Shown: piece after piece, positions 27,756 to 38,820 of the stretch
Position numbering within the stretch: position 1 is the stretch's first letter
Layout of the letters: each line of letters opens with the position of its first letter
Origin: Pyropia haitanensis
Lineage: Eukaryota > Rhodophyta > Bangiophyceae > Bangiales > Bangiaceae
Direction: 5' to 3'
Assembly: GCA_008729055.1 (NCBI GenBank)
Contig: SDUX01000002.1
Coordinates: 5,545,874-5,609,873, forward strand
Length of the DNA stretch: 64,000 nucleotides
Program-made: the position numbers and the translations under genes
Notes under the pieces: generated by a model
What the model was told of the DNA's origin: nothing
The model's input: only the letters and a program-made list of their open reading frames with translations
The model's database searches: none

Positions 27756-30700
27756 ATGCCCCGCCACCAGCGCACAGCGTCTGGGGGCACGCCCCCTACG
27801 GGTTCAGATCGAGACTTCCACCTCTCAGAGGTGGTCGACGAGCCCCGCCGCGCCAAGTCTGCATCTCTTGGGAACGGTCGCGGCGGCGACCGTAGGTCGG
27901 CAAAGGAGGGCAAGTTCCGTCGTCGCTACAAGGCACGGATGCACCCAGAGTGGAAGGCCGAGTACGTGCCTTATGGGCGGCTGCGCAAGGCCATTAAGCG
28001 CCTCCCATTGGCGGGACGGCCCAGTGCGGCGGCGGCGCCCCCGTCGGCAAGTGGAGCGTCGCTGCTCAGTGCTGGGGGGGGCGGCGGCTCGGGGGGGAGC
28101 GGCGTTCTGGACCGCCTGCGGTCGAGACTATCTTTTGGCGGCGGTGCTGCTGACGCCAGCGCCGGCGGTGATGGCAACGGCGGAGACGGCGGTGGTGCCG
28201 CGGATGGGGTGCCCCCCGAGGCGGTGGCTGCCGTCGCAGCTGACCTGCACCGTGCCGTTGCCGATGCGACGCTCTTTTACTTGATGGAGCAGGGCCGCCT
28301 GGCTGGCGGCCTTCGCGAGTTGCTAGCGCACCCCGACTGGGCGGATGTCGTTTGCTGTGGTGCCGGTGACAGTGACGCAGACGACGGGCTGCCGCCGACC
28401 AACCTCGCCGATGCGGCTACGCGGCTGGCCCTGCTGACCGCGGACGCGCACCAGCTGAGCCTTCGAGCGCTCGCACTGCTGGCGTTTGGGCGGGTCAATG
28501 AGAAGGCGGCGGTCAAGCTAGGAGCCAAGCTCGCCGCCCGCGTCGGCTGGGACCCGCTCGCGGGGGGGGTCTCCACGCGGCGTCCTCGCGGTGGGGGGGG
28601 AGGCAGGAGAGGGGGCGGGGAGGGGAGGGCGTCTGCCGCTGGGGACTCTGTCGACGGTCGTACTGGCGGTGGCGGGGGGCGGGGGAGTGCCGGCCATGCC
28701 GCTGACGTGGTCGCTGACGCGGCGGCCGGTCACGGTGTGACGGCCGCGGCGGTGGCGGCGACAGGTCTGGCGCCCGCTGGCTTGGGTGCCGGCCGCTACG
28801 CCGGGGTCAGGGCGCTGCTAGGCAGGCTGTGCTTGGTGCTGGGGGAGCTTGACGCGGCGGCCGAGCGGCTGGCGCGGTCCCTCAATGGTGCGGCGATGGC
28901 GGTGGAGGCTGGCGTCCCCAATGAGGTGGGCTACGGCGCGACGGCCGTGACCCTGCGGTCGACCGACAGCGGCTCTGGCGATGCCCTGTCGACGGCTGCG
29001 GCAGCAGACATCATGAAGCGCCTTGACAAGGCGTCGGCAGCCAACGCAAAACTGGTGCGGCGACTAGGCACCGCTGCGGCGATGATGGAGGAGGGAACCG
29101 TTTCGGTGGCGCGCACGCTCGCCCTCCAGTCAGGTATCGAGTGGGCTTCGGATGACGACGACGACGGTGACACCGCGGGCGGGAAGTCAGACGCCGACGA
29201 CGCCGACGGTGCTGGTGGTGGCGTCGGCAGCGGCGGCGACCGTGCCAGCGGGGTGGGCACCCCGTTGGGCAGCGTGGGCCCCCCACCCCCCCCAGAGTCA
29301 CACTTTGTGCTGAACTTACTTTCGGCTTTCCTCTATGTCGTGTCCATGTACGTATGCGCGCCCACGGCGGGCGCTTACGCCGCGCAGCTAGGTGCTTCCG
29401 AGTCGCTCGCGGGCGTCATTGTTGGCCTTACTCCCTTTGCCGGCCTCTTCTCGTCGGTGGCCTTCTCCGCGGCCTCTAATGGCGGAACTGTCAAGGCGCC
29501 ACTCCTCGTGGCGTCCGTGTCATGTCTGGCTGGCAACGCCCTCTACGCTGCCGCTTTCACTGCCCGGTCGTTGCCGCTGGTACTGGTTGGCCGCCTGCTG
29601 GTGGGCTGCGGGGGGGCCCGCGCCATCAACCGGCGCTTCATCTCGGACTTTTCTGCGCGCGCCGACCGCACCCGCCGGTCCGCCGCGTTTGTGTCTGTCT
29701 CGGCGCTTGGCATGGCGGCGGGACCGGCGCTGGCGTCAGCGCTGTCGCGGGCGCCCGAGGGCGTCATTGGGGGCTTTGCGTTCAACCGGCTGACCACCCC
29801 CGGGTGGGCGCTGGTCGCCGTCTGGGCTGTCTTCATTGCGGCGCTCGCAGCGGTGTTCCGCGACCGCCTGCCACCGCCGGGCTCCCCTGGCGCCGTTGCC
29901 GCGGCTGCCGCGGCCGGGGGCTCGGCGCCGCCCAAGCAGTCGGTGCGGGCCAAGCTGGCGATTGTGGTGCAACAGCGGGGTGTTCTTCTCTGCCTGTGGG
30001 TGTATTTTATCATCAAGGTAGCTGCAGAGCTGCTGGTCGCGTCTGCGGGTACCGTCACGGTAGCGTTTGGGTGGGGTGCTGGCGCTGTCGGCGCCTTTCT
30101 TGCCGCCCTCGGTCTGCTCATGTTTCCCGCCGCGGCACTCGGCTCGGTGCTCCTCCGTGCCGCCCGCTACGACGACCGTCGACCGCTTTTGTGGACGCTG
30201 GGCGTCCTTGGGGTGGGGTGTGTGGTCATCATTCCACTGCCATGGGTGGAAGGCATGTACACGTCCGCTCAGTACGTGACCGCGGCTGTGATCATCTTTG
30301 TGTCTAGCAACCTTGTAGAGGCCCACGCCATGGCGCTGCTCGTGGACACGATGCCGACACTCCTTGCAGGCGGCACTCTCAATGGCGGCCTCCTATCCAC
30401 CGAGGCGGGCATGCTTGGCCGTGCCGTGGGCGACCTCGGCGTCACGCTCGCGGGCGTCGGTCACCGTCCCGACCAGGCTGGCACTGCCGCCGCTGCCTCT
30501 GCGGAGCGGATCATGCTGCTGGCACGGGCGTACGTGCCGCTGGCGGCGGCGATCGGGCTGACTGTTTGGGCGGTGGCCGCATCGTTTTCGCTGCTTGGTG
30601 GCGACGGGGACGATGAAGACGAGGATACGGAGAGTGAGGGCGAAGCGGTGGGGAGCGGGCAGGCAATGGCGGGAGAGGGGGGGGAGCGTGGAGGCGACCT

Positions 30701-30764
30701 TGAGCGAGGGGGGAGGGAAGAGGGAAAGACCGTGAGCTGGAAGGTCTCGGGGGCGGCAGCCTGA
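27756..30764 (+). CDS. SPX-MFS transporter (vacuolar phosphate transporter, PHT5/VPT type)
   Basis: 1002 residues from the ATG at 27756. The N-terminal SPX domain opens with KFRRRYKARMHPEWKAEYVP and GRLRKAIKRL (residues about 49-85). Its later helices lie near residues 150-260 (ADLHRAVADATLFYLMEQG), and a long Gly-rich insert interrupts it. After an acidic linker (DDDDDGDTAGGKSDADDADG, about residue 465) the MFS part runs from about residue 514 to 955. It includes the family signature GRLLVGCGGARAINRRFISD (about residues 612-632). Known: SPX senses inositol pyrophosphates, and SPX-MFS proteins move phosphate across the vacuolar membrane. The C-terminal tail is charged. The domain order is diagnostic, so confidence is high; substrate direction is inferred. 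Confidence 0.92.
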   Translation: MPRHQRTASGGTPPTGSDRDFHLSEVVDEPRRAKSASLGNGRGGDRRSAKEGKFRRRYKARMHPEWKAEYVPYGRLRKAIKRLPLAGRPSAAAAPPSASGASLLSAGGGGGSGGSGVLDRLRSRLSFGGGAADASAGGDGNGGDGGGAADGVPPEAVAAVAADLHRAVADATLFYLMEQGRLAGGLRELLAHPDWADVVCCGAGDSDADDGLPPTNLADAATRLALLTADAHQLSLRALALLAFGRVNEKAAVKLGAKLAARVGWDPLAGGVSTRRPRGGGGGRRGGGEGRASAAGDSVDGRTGGGGGRGSAGHAADVVADAAAGHGVTAAAVAATGLAPAGLGAGRYAGVRALLGRLCLVLGELDAAAERLARSLNGAAMAVEAGVPNEVGYGATAVTLRSTDSGSGDALSTAAAADIMKRLDKASAANAKLVRRLGTAAAMMEEGTVSVARTLALQSGIEWASDDDDDGDTAGGKSDADDADGAGGGVGSGGDRASGVGTPLGSVGPPPPPESHFVLNLLSAFLYVVSMYVCAPTAGAYAAQLGASESLAGVIVGLTPFAGLFSSVAFSAASNGGTVKAPLLVASVSCLAGNALYAAAFTARSLPLVLVGRLLVGCGGARAINRRFISDFSARADRTRRSAAFVSVSALGMAAGPALASALSRAPEGVIGGFAFNRLTTPGWALVAVWAVFIAALAAVFRDRLPPPGSPGAVAAAAAAGGSAPPKQSVRAKLAIVVQQRGVLLCLWVYFIIKVAAELLVASAGTVTVAFGWGAGAVGAFLAALGLLMFPAAALGSVLLRAARYDDRRPLLWTLGVLGVGCVVIIPLPWVEGMYTSAQYVTAAVIIFVSSNLVEAHAMALLVDTMPTLLAGGTLNGGLLSTEAGMLGRAVGDLGVTLAGVGHRPDQAGTAAAASAERIMLLARAYVPLAAAIGLTVWAVAASFSLLGGDGDDEDEDTESEGEAVGSGQAMAGEGGERGGDLERGGREEGKTVSWKVSGAAA

Positions 30765-31027
30765 ACGGCACAATTGGGGAATACAGACACGACGCCGACG
30801 TGCTGTCACGACGTGCATGACCTGCAAGTCTGGGGTAAAGCCAGCGCCCTTATCCGGACTACGCCCGAACCAGAGAAATATTGGGAGATGGCGCTCTTCT
30901 CTTCACTAAGAACGCTTGGACGGCCTGCAATGCAAGCCTCACGCATACGACACTACAGCACCCTCGCACAGCGCCCCAGACTCACTACCATCAAGACTTG
31001 CCAACGCGGTCAACGGCGTCCCAGCAC

Positions 31028-33817
31028 CTAACCGTACACGTCCCGGTGCCCACGACCGTACACGTCCCGACGTCCATAGTGATACCGGTCCCGGCGCACA
31101 CGGCCATACTCGCTGTAGCGACCACCGCCCCAGTTGTAATACTTGGGATACCTGGGCCGCTGCGTCGGCGCAGCCGGCGTCGCCGTCGCAGCCGGCGCCG
31201 ACGGCGTCCCCAGCACAGGCATCGGCAGCAGCACGCCATCAATCACGTGCACCACACCGTTCGAAGCCACAATGTCCAGCATCGCCGCCACCAGCATCGG
31301 GTCCGCCACCCCCGGCGCGTAGTCAAACAGCGTCCGGCCGTCCGTGCCAAGCACCACCGCCGGGCCTTCCAGCGGCTGGAAGAACCCAGCCGCCACCAGC
31401 TCAGTCGACGACACCGTCGAGCTCACCACGTGGAACTTCAGCACAGACGTCAGCAGCGGCACCGGGTCGCCGCCGTCCGCCAGCCCCGTCAGCGCCTCCA
31501 CCAGGAACGCAAACACCCCATCCACCCCGTCGCCGGTGTACCCCAGCGCCTGCGCCAGGCTCAGGAACGCCCGGTTGGTCGGCGCAAACACGGTCAACGA
31601 CGCAGACGTGTCCGCCACCGTGTCGACCAGGCTCGCCGCCTCCAGCGCGGAGAGCAGCACCGAAAAGTCGTCGTTGCCAGCCACAATGTCCGCAATGGTC
31701 TGCAGCACCGGCGTGGCCGTCGGCATGGGCACGGGCTCGGGCCGCTCGGGCGCCACAGGCGCCGCCGTTGCAGTCGCCACCGGCATCGGCGCGGGCGCGG
31801 CCGTCTCTGCCGGCGCCGACGGCGTCCCCAGCACAGGCATCGGCAGCAGCACGCCATCAATCACGTGCACCACACCGTTCGAAGCCACAATGTCCAGCAT
31901 CGCCGCCACCAGCATCGGGTCCGCCACCCCCGGCGCGTAGTCAAACAGCGTCCGGCCGTCCGTGCCAAGCACCACCGCCGGGCCTTCCAGCGGCTGGAAG
32001 AACCCAGCCGCCACCAGCTCAGTCGACGACACCGTCGAGCTCACCACGTGGAACTTCAGCACAGACGTCAGCAGCGGCACCGGGTCGCCGCCGTCCGCCA
32101 GCCCCGTCAGCGCCTCCACCAGGAACGCAAACACCCCATCCACCCCGTCGCCGGTGTACCCCAGCGCCTGCGCCAGGCTCAGGAACGCCCGGTTGGTCGG
32201 CGCAAACACGGTCAACGACGCAGACGTGTCCGCCACCGTGTCGACCAGGCTCGCCGCCTCCAGCGCGGAGAGCAGCACCGAAAAGTCGTCATTGCCAGCC
32301 ACAATGTCCGCAATGGTCTGCAGCACCGGCGTGGCCGTCGGCATGGGCACGGGCTCGGGCCGCTCGGGCGCCACAGGCGCCGCCGTTGCAGTCGCCACCG
32401 GCATCGGCGCGGGCGCGGCCGTCTCTGCCGGCGCCGACGGCGTCCCCAGCACAGGCATCGGCAGCAGCACGCCATCAATCACGTGCACCACACCGTTCGA
32501 AGCCACAATGTCCAGCATCGCCGCCACCAGCATCGGGTCCGCCACCCCCGGCGCGTAGTCAAACAGCGTCCGGCCGTCCGTGCCAAGCACCACCGCCGGG
32601 CCTTCCAGCGGCTGGAAGAACCCAGCCGCCACCAGCTCAGTCGACGACACCGTCGAGCTCACCACGTGGAACTTCAGCACAGACGTCAGCAGCGGCACCG
32701 GGTCGCCGCCGTCCGCCAGCCCCGTCAGCGCCTCCACCAGGAACGCAAACACCCCATCCACCCCGTCGCCGGTGTACCCCAGCGCCTGCGCCAGGCTCAG
32801 GAACGCCCGGTTGGTCGGCGCAAACACGGTCAACGACGCAGACGTGTCCGCCACCGTGTCGACCAGGCTCGCCGCCTCCAGCGCGGAGAGCAGCACCGAA
32901 AAGTCGTCGTTGCCAGCCACAATGTCCGCAATGGTCTGCAGCACCGGCGTGGCCGTCGGCATGGGCACGGGCTCGGGCCGCTCGGGCGCCACAGGCGCCG
33001 CCGTTGCAGTCGCCACCGGCATCGGCGCGGGCGCGGCCGTCTCTGCCGGCGCCGACGGCGTCCCCAGCACAGGCATCGGCAGCAGCACGCCATCAATCAC
33101 GTGCACCACACCGTTCGAAGCCACAATGTCCAGCATCGCCGCCACCAGCATCGGGTCCGCCACCCCCGGCGCGTAGTCAAACAGCGTCCGGCCGTCCGTG
33201 CCAAGCACCACCGCCGGGCCTTCCAGCGGCTGGAAGAACCCAGCCGCCACCAGCTCAGTCGACGACACCGTCGAGCTCACCACGTGGAACTTCAGCACAG
33301 ACGTCAGCAGCGGCACCGGGTCGCCGCCGTCCGCCAGCCCCGTCAGCGCCTCCACCAGGAACGCAAACACCCCATCCACCCCGTCGCCGGTGTACCCCAG
33401 CGCCTGCGCCAGGCTCAGGAACGCCCGGTTGGTCGGCGCAAACACGGTCAACGACGCAGACGTGTCCGCCACCGTGTCGACCAGGCTCGCCGCCTCCAGC
33501 GCGGAGAGCAGCACCGAAAAGTCGTCATTGCCAGCCACAATGTCCGCAATGGTCTGCAGCGCCGGCGCGGCCGTCGTCGTCGGTGCGGGCGCGGGTGCGG
33601 GCCGCTTCGACTTGGCAGGCTTTGAGCGCTTCTTGTAGGACGATGGCGAGCGGCCGCCGTACGCGTCCCGGGGGGTGCTGTCTTGGTAGCCCGCTCCGGA
33701 CCGAGGCACATAGTAGGTGTGAGCAACAGAGGTGGCGTTGGCAGAAGCCGCAGACAGCACCGCAGCAGAGGCCGCGGCTACGGCAACCGCCGCGAGCGCC
33801 AGCACGCGGGGAGCCAT
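31028..33817 (-). CDS. secreted protein with four near-identical fasciclin (FAS1) domains
   Basis: 929 residues from the ATG at 33817; the frame is open upstream to 33976, but the signal peptide starts here (APRVLALAAVAVAAASAAVL). After a Lys/Pro-rich linker come four FAS1 domains in a 206-residue period. Each carries the H1 motif SLTVFAPTNRAF, an FH motif (LKFHVV, usually YH) and the H2 motif VVHVIDGVLLP. Pro/Ala linkers (APMPVATATAAPV) separate them. The C-terminus is basic and Tyr-rich (YHYGRRDVYGRGHRDVYG). Known: FAS1 domains mediate extracellular adhesion and matrix binding. Inferred role: cell-wall or matrix adhesion protein. No GPI-anchor signal is visible. Confidence 0.9.
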   Translation of the reverse strand: MAPRVLALAAVAVAAASAAVLSAASANATSVAHTYYVPRSGAGYQDSTPRDAYGGRSPSSYKKRSKPAKSKRPAPAPAPTTTAAPALQTIADIVAGNDDFSVLLSALEAASLVDTVADTSASLTVFAPTNRAFLSLAQALGYTGDGVDGVFAFLVEALTGLADGGDPVPLLTSVLKFHVVSSTVSSTELVAAGFFQPLEGPAVVLGTDGRTLFDYAPGVADPMLVAAMLDIVASNGVVHVIDGVLLPMPVLGTPSAPAETAAPAPMPVATATAAPVAPERPEPVPMPTATPVLQTIADIVAGNDDFSVLLSALEAASLVDTVADTSASLTVFAPTNRAFLSLAQALGYTGDGVDGVFAFLVEALTGLADGGDPVPLLTSVLKFHVVSSTVSSTELVAAGFFQPLEGPAVVLGTDGRTLFDYAPGVADPMLVAAMLDIVASNGVVHVIDGVLLPMPVLGTPSAPAETAAPAPMPVATATAAPVAPERPEPVPMPTATPVLQTIADIVAGNDDFSVLLSALEAASLVDTVADTSASLTVFAPTNRAFLSLAQALGYTGDGVDGVFAFLVEALTGLADGGDPVPLLTSVLKFHVVSSTVSSTELVAAGFFQPLEGPAVVLGTDGRTLFDYAPGVADPMLVAAMLDIVASNGVVHVIDGVLLPMPVLGTPSAPAETAAPAPMPVATATAAPVAPERPEPVPMPTATPVLQTIADIVAGNDDFSVLLSALEAASLVDTVADTSASLTVFAPTNRAFLSLAQALGYTGDGVDGVFAFLVEALTGLADGGDPVPLLTSVLKFHVVSSTVSSTELVAAGFFQPLEGPAVVLGTDGRTLFDYAPGVADPMLVAAMLDIVASNGVVHVIDGVLLPMPVLGTPSAPAATATPAAPTQRPRYPKYYNWGGGRYSEYGRVRRDRYHYGRRDVYGRGHRDVYG
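31090..33565 (-). repeat. 618-bp tandem repeat array, four units encoding FAS1 domains
   Basis: Exact 618-bp period; for example, one diagnostic base falls at 31673, 32291, 32909 and 33527. Units are almost identical at DNA level. This base alternates G, A, G, A along the plus strand, a synonymous AAC/AAT change on the coding strand. Confidence 0.93.
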
Positions 33818-36396
33818 GATGAGAGGCGGGGCACCCACCAGCGGCGGGAAAGGGGGGGAGAACAAGCGGGAAGGGGAGAGGGGAGCTTGATGAGGATCGG
33901 GTGCGGTCAGGTTGGGTCGACGGGTGAGTGACCGCCTGAGTGGATGAGATGCAGCTTCTCGGCATGGGGCGGTCACTCGGCAGCCGTCTTATACCCGCGC
34001 CACCCCAGCACCCGCCATCGAGAAAGTCTCCCCGCCTTCCCCCCCCCCCACCACCGAGCAGCACCCGACCGTCTGCAATACCCTCCACGGCAGCGCGCCA
34101 TGCACGACCCGGCGGCAAACACCCCCCCGCCCACCCCTTCCCACTACCGCCGCCAGATCCATGAGCGACCACCCCACTGGCGCCCCTCCAACACCCACCG
34201 CCACCATGCCGCGGGTGGCAACCAGTGCGCCCGCCCATCCCGGCCCGCCACCGCCGTCCACACTGGCGCGGCCGCCGCCGCTGCGCGCACCGCCGCCGCC
34301 ACTCGCGCCGTAGGCGCACACGTGCCGACGGCACCGCCGTCACCAACTGCCGCCGCCGCCGCCGCCGGCACGGCCGGCGTAGCCGCCGCGTGCGGGGCGC
34401 GACCCGTTTCCGAGGGCACCCCCCGCCGCTGCGCATGGCCACACAGCCGCAGCCGCCGCCGCTGCCGCCGCCGCGAGGCGGACGGCGGGCGGCCGTGCGG
34501 CCAGCGCTGGGTCCCCCTCCACGGCGCGGGGAGGAGCCACGGCCATGCCGCGCCGCCGGCCGCCGCGCCGCCCAGACGGCGACAGGCACGGCAGGTCTAT
34601 GCTGGTTCCCGCGCACGCACCGCAATGGCGGCCCCAGTCATCGTCGGAGAGCAGCTCTTCCGGGGATCTTTGGCCGTGCCGCCTGCGCGGGGGCGGCGCG
34701 GCCGCCCGCACCGCGCGCCATGTGACGAGCCGGACATTCATGGCGCACCCCGCGGCCGCGGCTTCACCAACAGCGAGACACTCTACCCATGCACAACCCA
34801 TGGGCGTGTCTGACGCCACAAGAGTCTCCGCACGAAGTGCGGCTGCCGGGTGCAACAAAGTAAGTCCGACGTACACTGGTCCCGTGACCTGTGTTCCACG
34901 TGGCATCAAATCAGGTAGGTACTATACAGTCCGAAACTTCCGTACAAGAAAAGACAGGAATAGTCTATCAGTTGCGGAAAACTTTTCGTGTGGTGATCGA
35001 GTCGCGTGCAGCCCCAGTGGCACGGCACTGGGCAAAGGCCCTGAAGTCCTGCCCGCCTTCCAGAGCCATCGTCGGAACCTTGGGGAGGGCGGGCGGCGGC
35101 CGCGCTCAGCGAAGCGGGGGGACACCACGCCCGGCGACTGCGTCGTAGCGCGAGGGGCACGCCCAATGGGGAGGGGGCGATGCCAACGCCCTACCATGGA
35201 AGAGCGTTGTGAGTGGCCATGACGGCGGCGCGGACAAGTACGATCGGCCCACGAAGCCGGTCGACCGACCGCCGCGGCAGACGAGCGGCACCACCCCGCC
35301 CCACGAGAGACAGTTGCCTGTAAGAGGCCGTGAAGGGGGGGGGGCGCTGCAGTGAGTGGGAGTGAGGGGTCAGGCCCCGTACATAGTCGGGCGCACCGAG
35401 GGCGGACGGTGACCGACGGGGGTCGGTAGGAAGATACAGACCTTTATTCCCACAAGCGTGGCCTCGCGGCAACCGCCGCCGCCGGCCGTGGCGCCGCCGC
35501 GGCCGACGCGGCGGCGGCGGCGGCGGGCGCGGCGGCGGACGCGCTCGAGGCGGCCGCGACTGTCGAGACGGACGGCAGCCTGGCCGCCCGCTTGGACGCG
35601 CTCCGCGCGGACGCGGCGGTGGAGGCGGAGCGGACGTGCATACGCAAGCAGCGGTCGTAGGAGCGAGGGCTGTGCCGCCGCCGGCAGCGGCGCATGACGT
35701 CGCAGGGCGCGCGTTGGGGGGTGGCCACGGTGGCGCCACCGCCACGCCCGGCGCGCTGGGGCTGTCTGCGGAAGCAGCGGCGGTTATCTAGGTGAGGGCG
35801 CCGCGGGCCAGCGAGTAGGGTAGGGGGCGATGCCGTCCCCATCGTGCACGCCTTGCACCTCGCTGGCAGCGCGCGTATACTCATGTGCTGTAATTGCTCT
35901 TGCCATCTTGGCGCGGAAAATTGTGAGTGGGTGCATGTCGACTGGTCTCGCGCCAAATATCGCGTGCACGCCGCTTTCGGGGTGCGGGGGAGTTTGGCCG
36001 CACGGGCCTTTTCCCCCTGTTGTGGAGGCTGCCGGGGGGGGGGGAGCCTTCCAGGTTCCGGATCAGGACGCGCACGTCACTGGTCGCTGCAACGGGCCGT
36101 GGCAAAGAGGCGCGCCTCCTTGACCGCGCGGTCATGGTGGCGTGGGCGCCTGCAAGTCCAGCCGCCCGCCCTGCCGTGGTCTTGACCCCTCCCTCCATCG
36201 GCGGCTGGCCACCCCTTCGCCCCCTCGGCAGCCACACGCCACCGCCTGCCGGGCGGCGACGGTCTCTGTTCCGCTCCCTCCCTCCCCCCACCGTGCCCTC
36301 TGTCGCCCTTTCCCCCGCCGCCCCCCCCCCCCCCCCCAACCGCCGTTCCCTCCCCTCTGGGCGGGCGGCCGCGCCCGCGCCGCTGCCCCGCAGACC
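33818..36396. other. 2.6-kb spacer between divergent FAS1 and UNG genes
   Basis: No confident gene. 34160-34720 is rich in GCC-type triplets and open in several frames. A small frame at 34161-34315 (+) reads as a Pro-rich peptide. At 35428-35660 a plus frame without an ATG gives a helical-looking peptide with TDGSLAARLDALRADAAVEA, possibly an exon. 34850-35000 and 35840-35960 are AT-richer. No RNA gene was recognised. Confidence 0.35.
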
Positions 36397-36714
36397 ATGC
36401 AGTCCTCCCTCGACGGGTTTGTGCGCAAGTCACCTGGCGGCGGCGTCAAGCGCCGGCGCGCCGACGGGGCGGCGGTCGCGGCGTCTGCCCGCCCCGCCGC
36501 GGCCGCGGGGAGCACCCCGCCGACCGCCGCGGCGACGGCGGCAGCGGCGGCGGCGGCCGAGCCGCCGCCCGCCGTGGACGCCGCGATGCTCGCGCGGATT
36601 GAGGCCAACCGGGTGGCGGCGGTGGCCAAGCTGACCGCCAAGCGCGCCCGCCTGGGCACGGCTCGTGCCGCCGCCACTGGCGGCACCGGCGACGGCGGCG
36701 GCGACGGCGGCAGC

Positions 36715-36762
<48 letters not shown>

Positions 36763-37602
36763 ACGTCTGCGCGGCCGCGCGGCGCCGCGGCAGGCCTCGC
36801 CGCCGGTGCCCTGTCGATGCCGACCCCCCTGCCCGGCTCGCCGCTGCACCCGTCGTGGGCGGGCGCGCTGGCGTCGACGCTGAGCGGCGCCGGCTGGGCC
36901 CACACCCGGTCCTTCCTCCGCGCCACTGGCGGGCGGGTGTTCCCCCCCCCCGGCGACATCTTTGCGGCGCTCAACGCGACCCCCCTGCCCGACGTGCGGG
37001 TGGTCATCCTCGGCCAGGACCCGTACCACAATGACCGCCAGGCGCACGGCCTGGCGTTTAGCGTGCGGCCCGGCACGGCCGTGCCGCCGTCGCTCGCCAA
37101 TATCCACAAGGAGGTTGCCGCGTGCGTGCCCGGCTGGGCGCCGCCCGTGGGCCCCGCGGCGGGCTCCCTCACCGGCTGGGCGGCGCAGGGGGTGCTGCTC
37201 CTCAACGCCGTCCTCACCGTCGAGGCGCACCGGGCGGGGAGCCACGGGCGGGTGGCGGGCTGGGAGGCGTTTACCGACGACGTCCTCCGGGCGGTCTGCC
37301 GCGCGCACGCGCGGGCGGGGGTGGTGTTCCTCCTCTGGGGGGGGTACGCCAAGAAGAAGGCGGCGGTGATTAGCGCCGACGGGCGGGGCGGCGGCGGCCG
37401 CCGGGGGGGGGGGGTCGGCCGCCACGCCATCCTCACCGCCGCGCACCCGTCGCCGCTGGCGGCCAACCGGGGGGGGTGGTTTGGCTGCGCCCATTTTTCG
37501 CGCGCCAACGAGGCGCTCGCCGCCCGCGGGCTGCCGCCCGTGGACTGGGCGCGGACGCACGCGGGGGAGGCGGCCGAGGGGGGGGGTGAGCGGAGGAGGT
37601 AG
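36397..37602 (+). CDS. UNG: uracil-DNA glycosylase, family 1, nuclear UNG2-like
   Basis: 401 residues from the ATG at 36397. Seen: the water-activating motif GQDPYH at residues 206-211 (catalytic Asp208), FSV, LLNAVLTV (Asn270) and the HPSPLAA loop with His350. The protein ends after WFGCAHFSRANEAL. The N-terminus MQSSLDGFV resembles a PCNA-binding PIP box (Q2, L5, F8). A basic KRRR and a helix DAAMLARIEANRVAAVAKL parallel the RPA-binding helix of human UNG2. Known: it excises uracil from DNA to start base-excision repair. A poly-Gly run separates the N-terminal tail from the catalytic domain, and a Gly/Arg insert precedes the HPSP loop. The neighbour on the other strand is convergent. Confidence 0.95.
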
Positions 37603-38050
37603 GGGGGGGGGGTGGGGGGGGGGTGAGGGGTAGGGGGGGGGCGTGTGGTAGCTCCAGGTGGTCCGCCTGCCAGAGCGGGTGTCGTTGGTGGCCAGCCGTG
37701 GGGTTTGGTAGTCGCCTGCCGCTCGCGCCCTCCCCCCGCCGCGGATGGTCCACCCTGTGGCGTGCCGCGGCCGCGGCCGTCTCGTCGCACCGCCTGGGTG
37801 TTTTGATGGCATCGCCGCCGCCCGCGGCGCTACCGCGCGCGCCCGCCCCCGGCGGGCGGCGGCGTCCCGCGCCGCGTGCAAATGTCGATGGCACGCCGCG
37901 CGGGGTGCGGCGCCGACCCACGCCCGCCCCGCGTCACGTCGCGTCCTTCCACCACTCGTCCGCCCTCCCGTCTCCCACGCCCTCCCCGCTCCTTTGGTCC
38001 TCCTCACCCCCCCCCCCCCCCGAGGCCCCCCCACGTGTCCGTCTGCCCCT
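37603..38050. other. convergent spacer
   Basis: 448 bp between the ends of UNG (+) and the FUSC gene (-), starting with G-rich runs (37602-37640). Nothing else was seen. Confidence 0.5.
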
Positions 38051-38772
38051 TCACGCCTTGGCAGCAGCGAGGTGCTCGCGCTCGCGGAGCTCCGCGAGGA
38101 GCGTCTCGGCGAGCTTGCACATCGCGTCGAGCACCGCGCTCGACGTGTACGTGACCGCGTGGAAGAGCACCGCGTCGTCCGAGTTGAGGAAGGCCGGGTC
38201 GGCCAGGCCGTCCGCGTCCGCCGCCGCCTCGCCGCCGCTGTCCACGCTCCACCCACTCACCGACCGCCGCATGCCGCCGCCGCTGTCCACGCTCCACCCA
38301 CTCACCGACCGCCGCATGCCGCCGCCGCCGCCGCTGTCCACGCTCCACCCGCTCACCGACCGCCGCATGCCGCCGCCGCCGCCGCCGCCGCCGGCGGCGG
38401 CAGGCCCCAATGGCGCCGCCGCCGCCCAGCCGCCGAGGCGGTCGCCCAACGCGCCGCCGCCGCCGTCGGCGCCACCCCCCGCCGGCGGCGGCGGCGCCGC
38501 CGCCGCCGCCGCGCGGCCCGCGGGGGACCCCACCGGCGGCGGGTCTGGCGCGCCGGGCGCGGCGGCGGCGGGGCCGCCCCCCCCCGTGGCGGCGTCGTGC
38601 CCGCCGCGACGGCGGTCAGGCACGAGCCGACCGTCTCGGCGCGGCGCACGGCGGCGGCGGCGGCGGCGGCACCGCCAGCGGGCGGGGAGGGCGCGCGGAA
38701 GCCCAGCCGCCCGTCCACCGACAGCCGCGAGCACGGGAGGCCCGCGTAAAAGGGGCGGTCCCCCCCACCGCC

Positions 38773-38820
<48 letters not shown>

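Noticed and set aside
30881..33819. Two plus-strand ORFs of over 900 codons across the fasciclin array
   Set aside because: They are antisense shadows of the FAS1 gene. The minus frame has a signal peptide and real FAS1 motifs. The long opposite frames result from GC-rich codons and repetition.
34144..34909. Overlapping ORFs on both strands
   Set aside because: Several frames are open because of GCC-type repeats. None has a domain or clearly better composition, so no gene is called.
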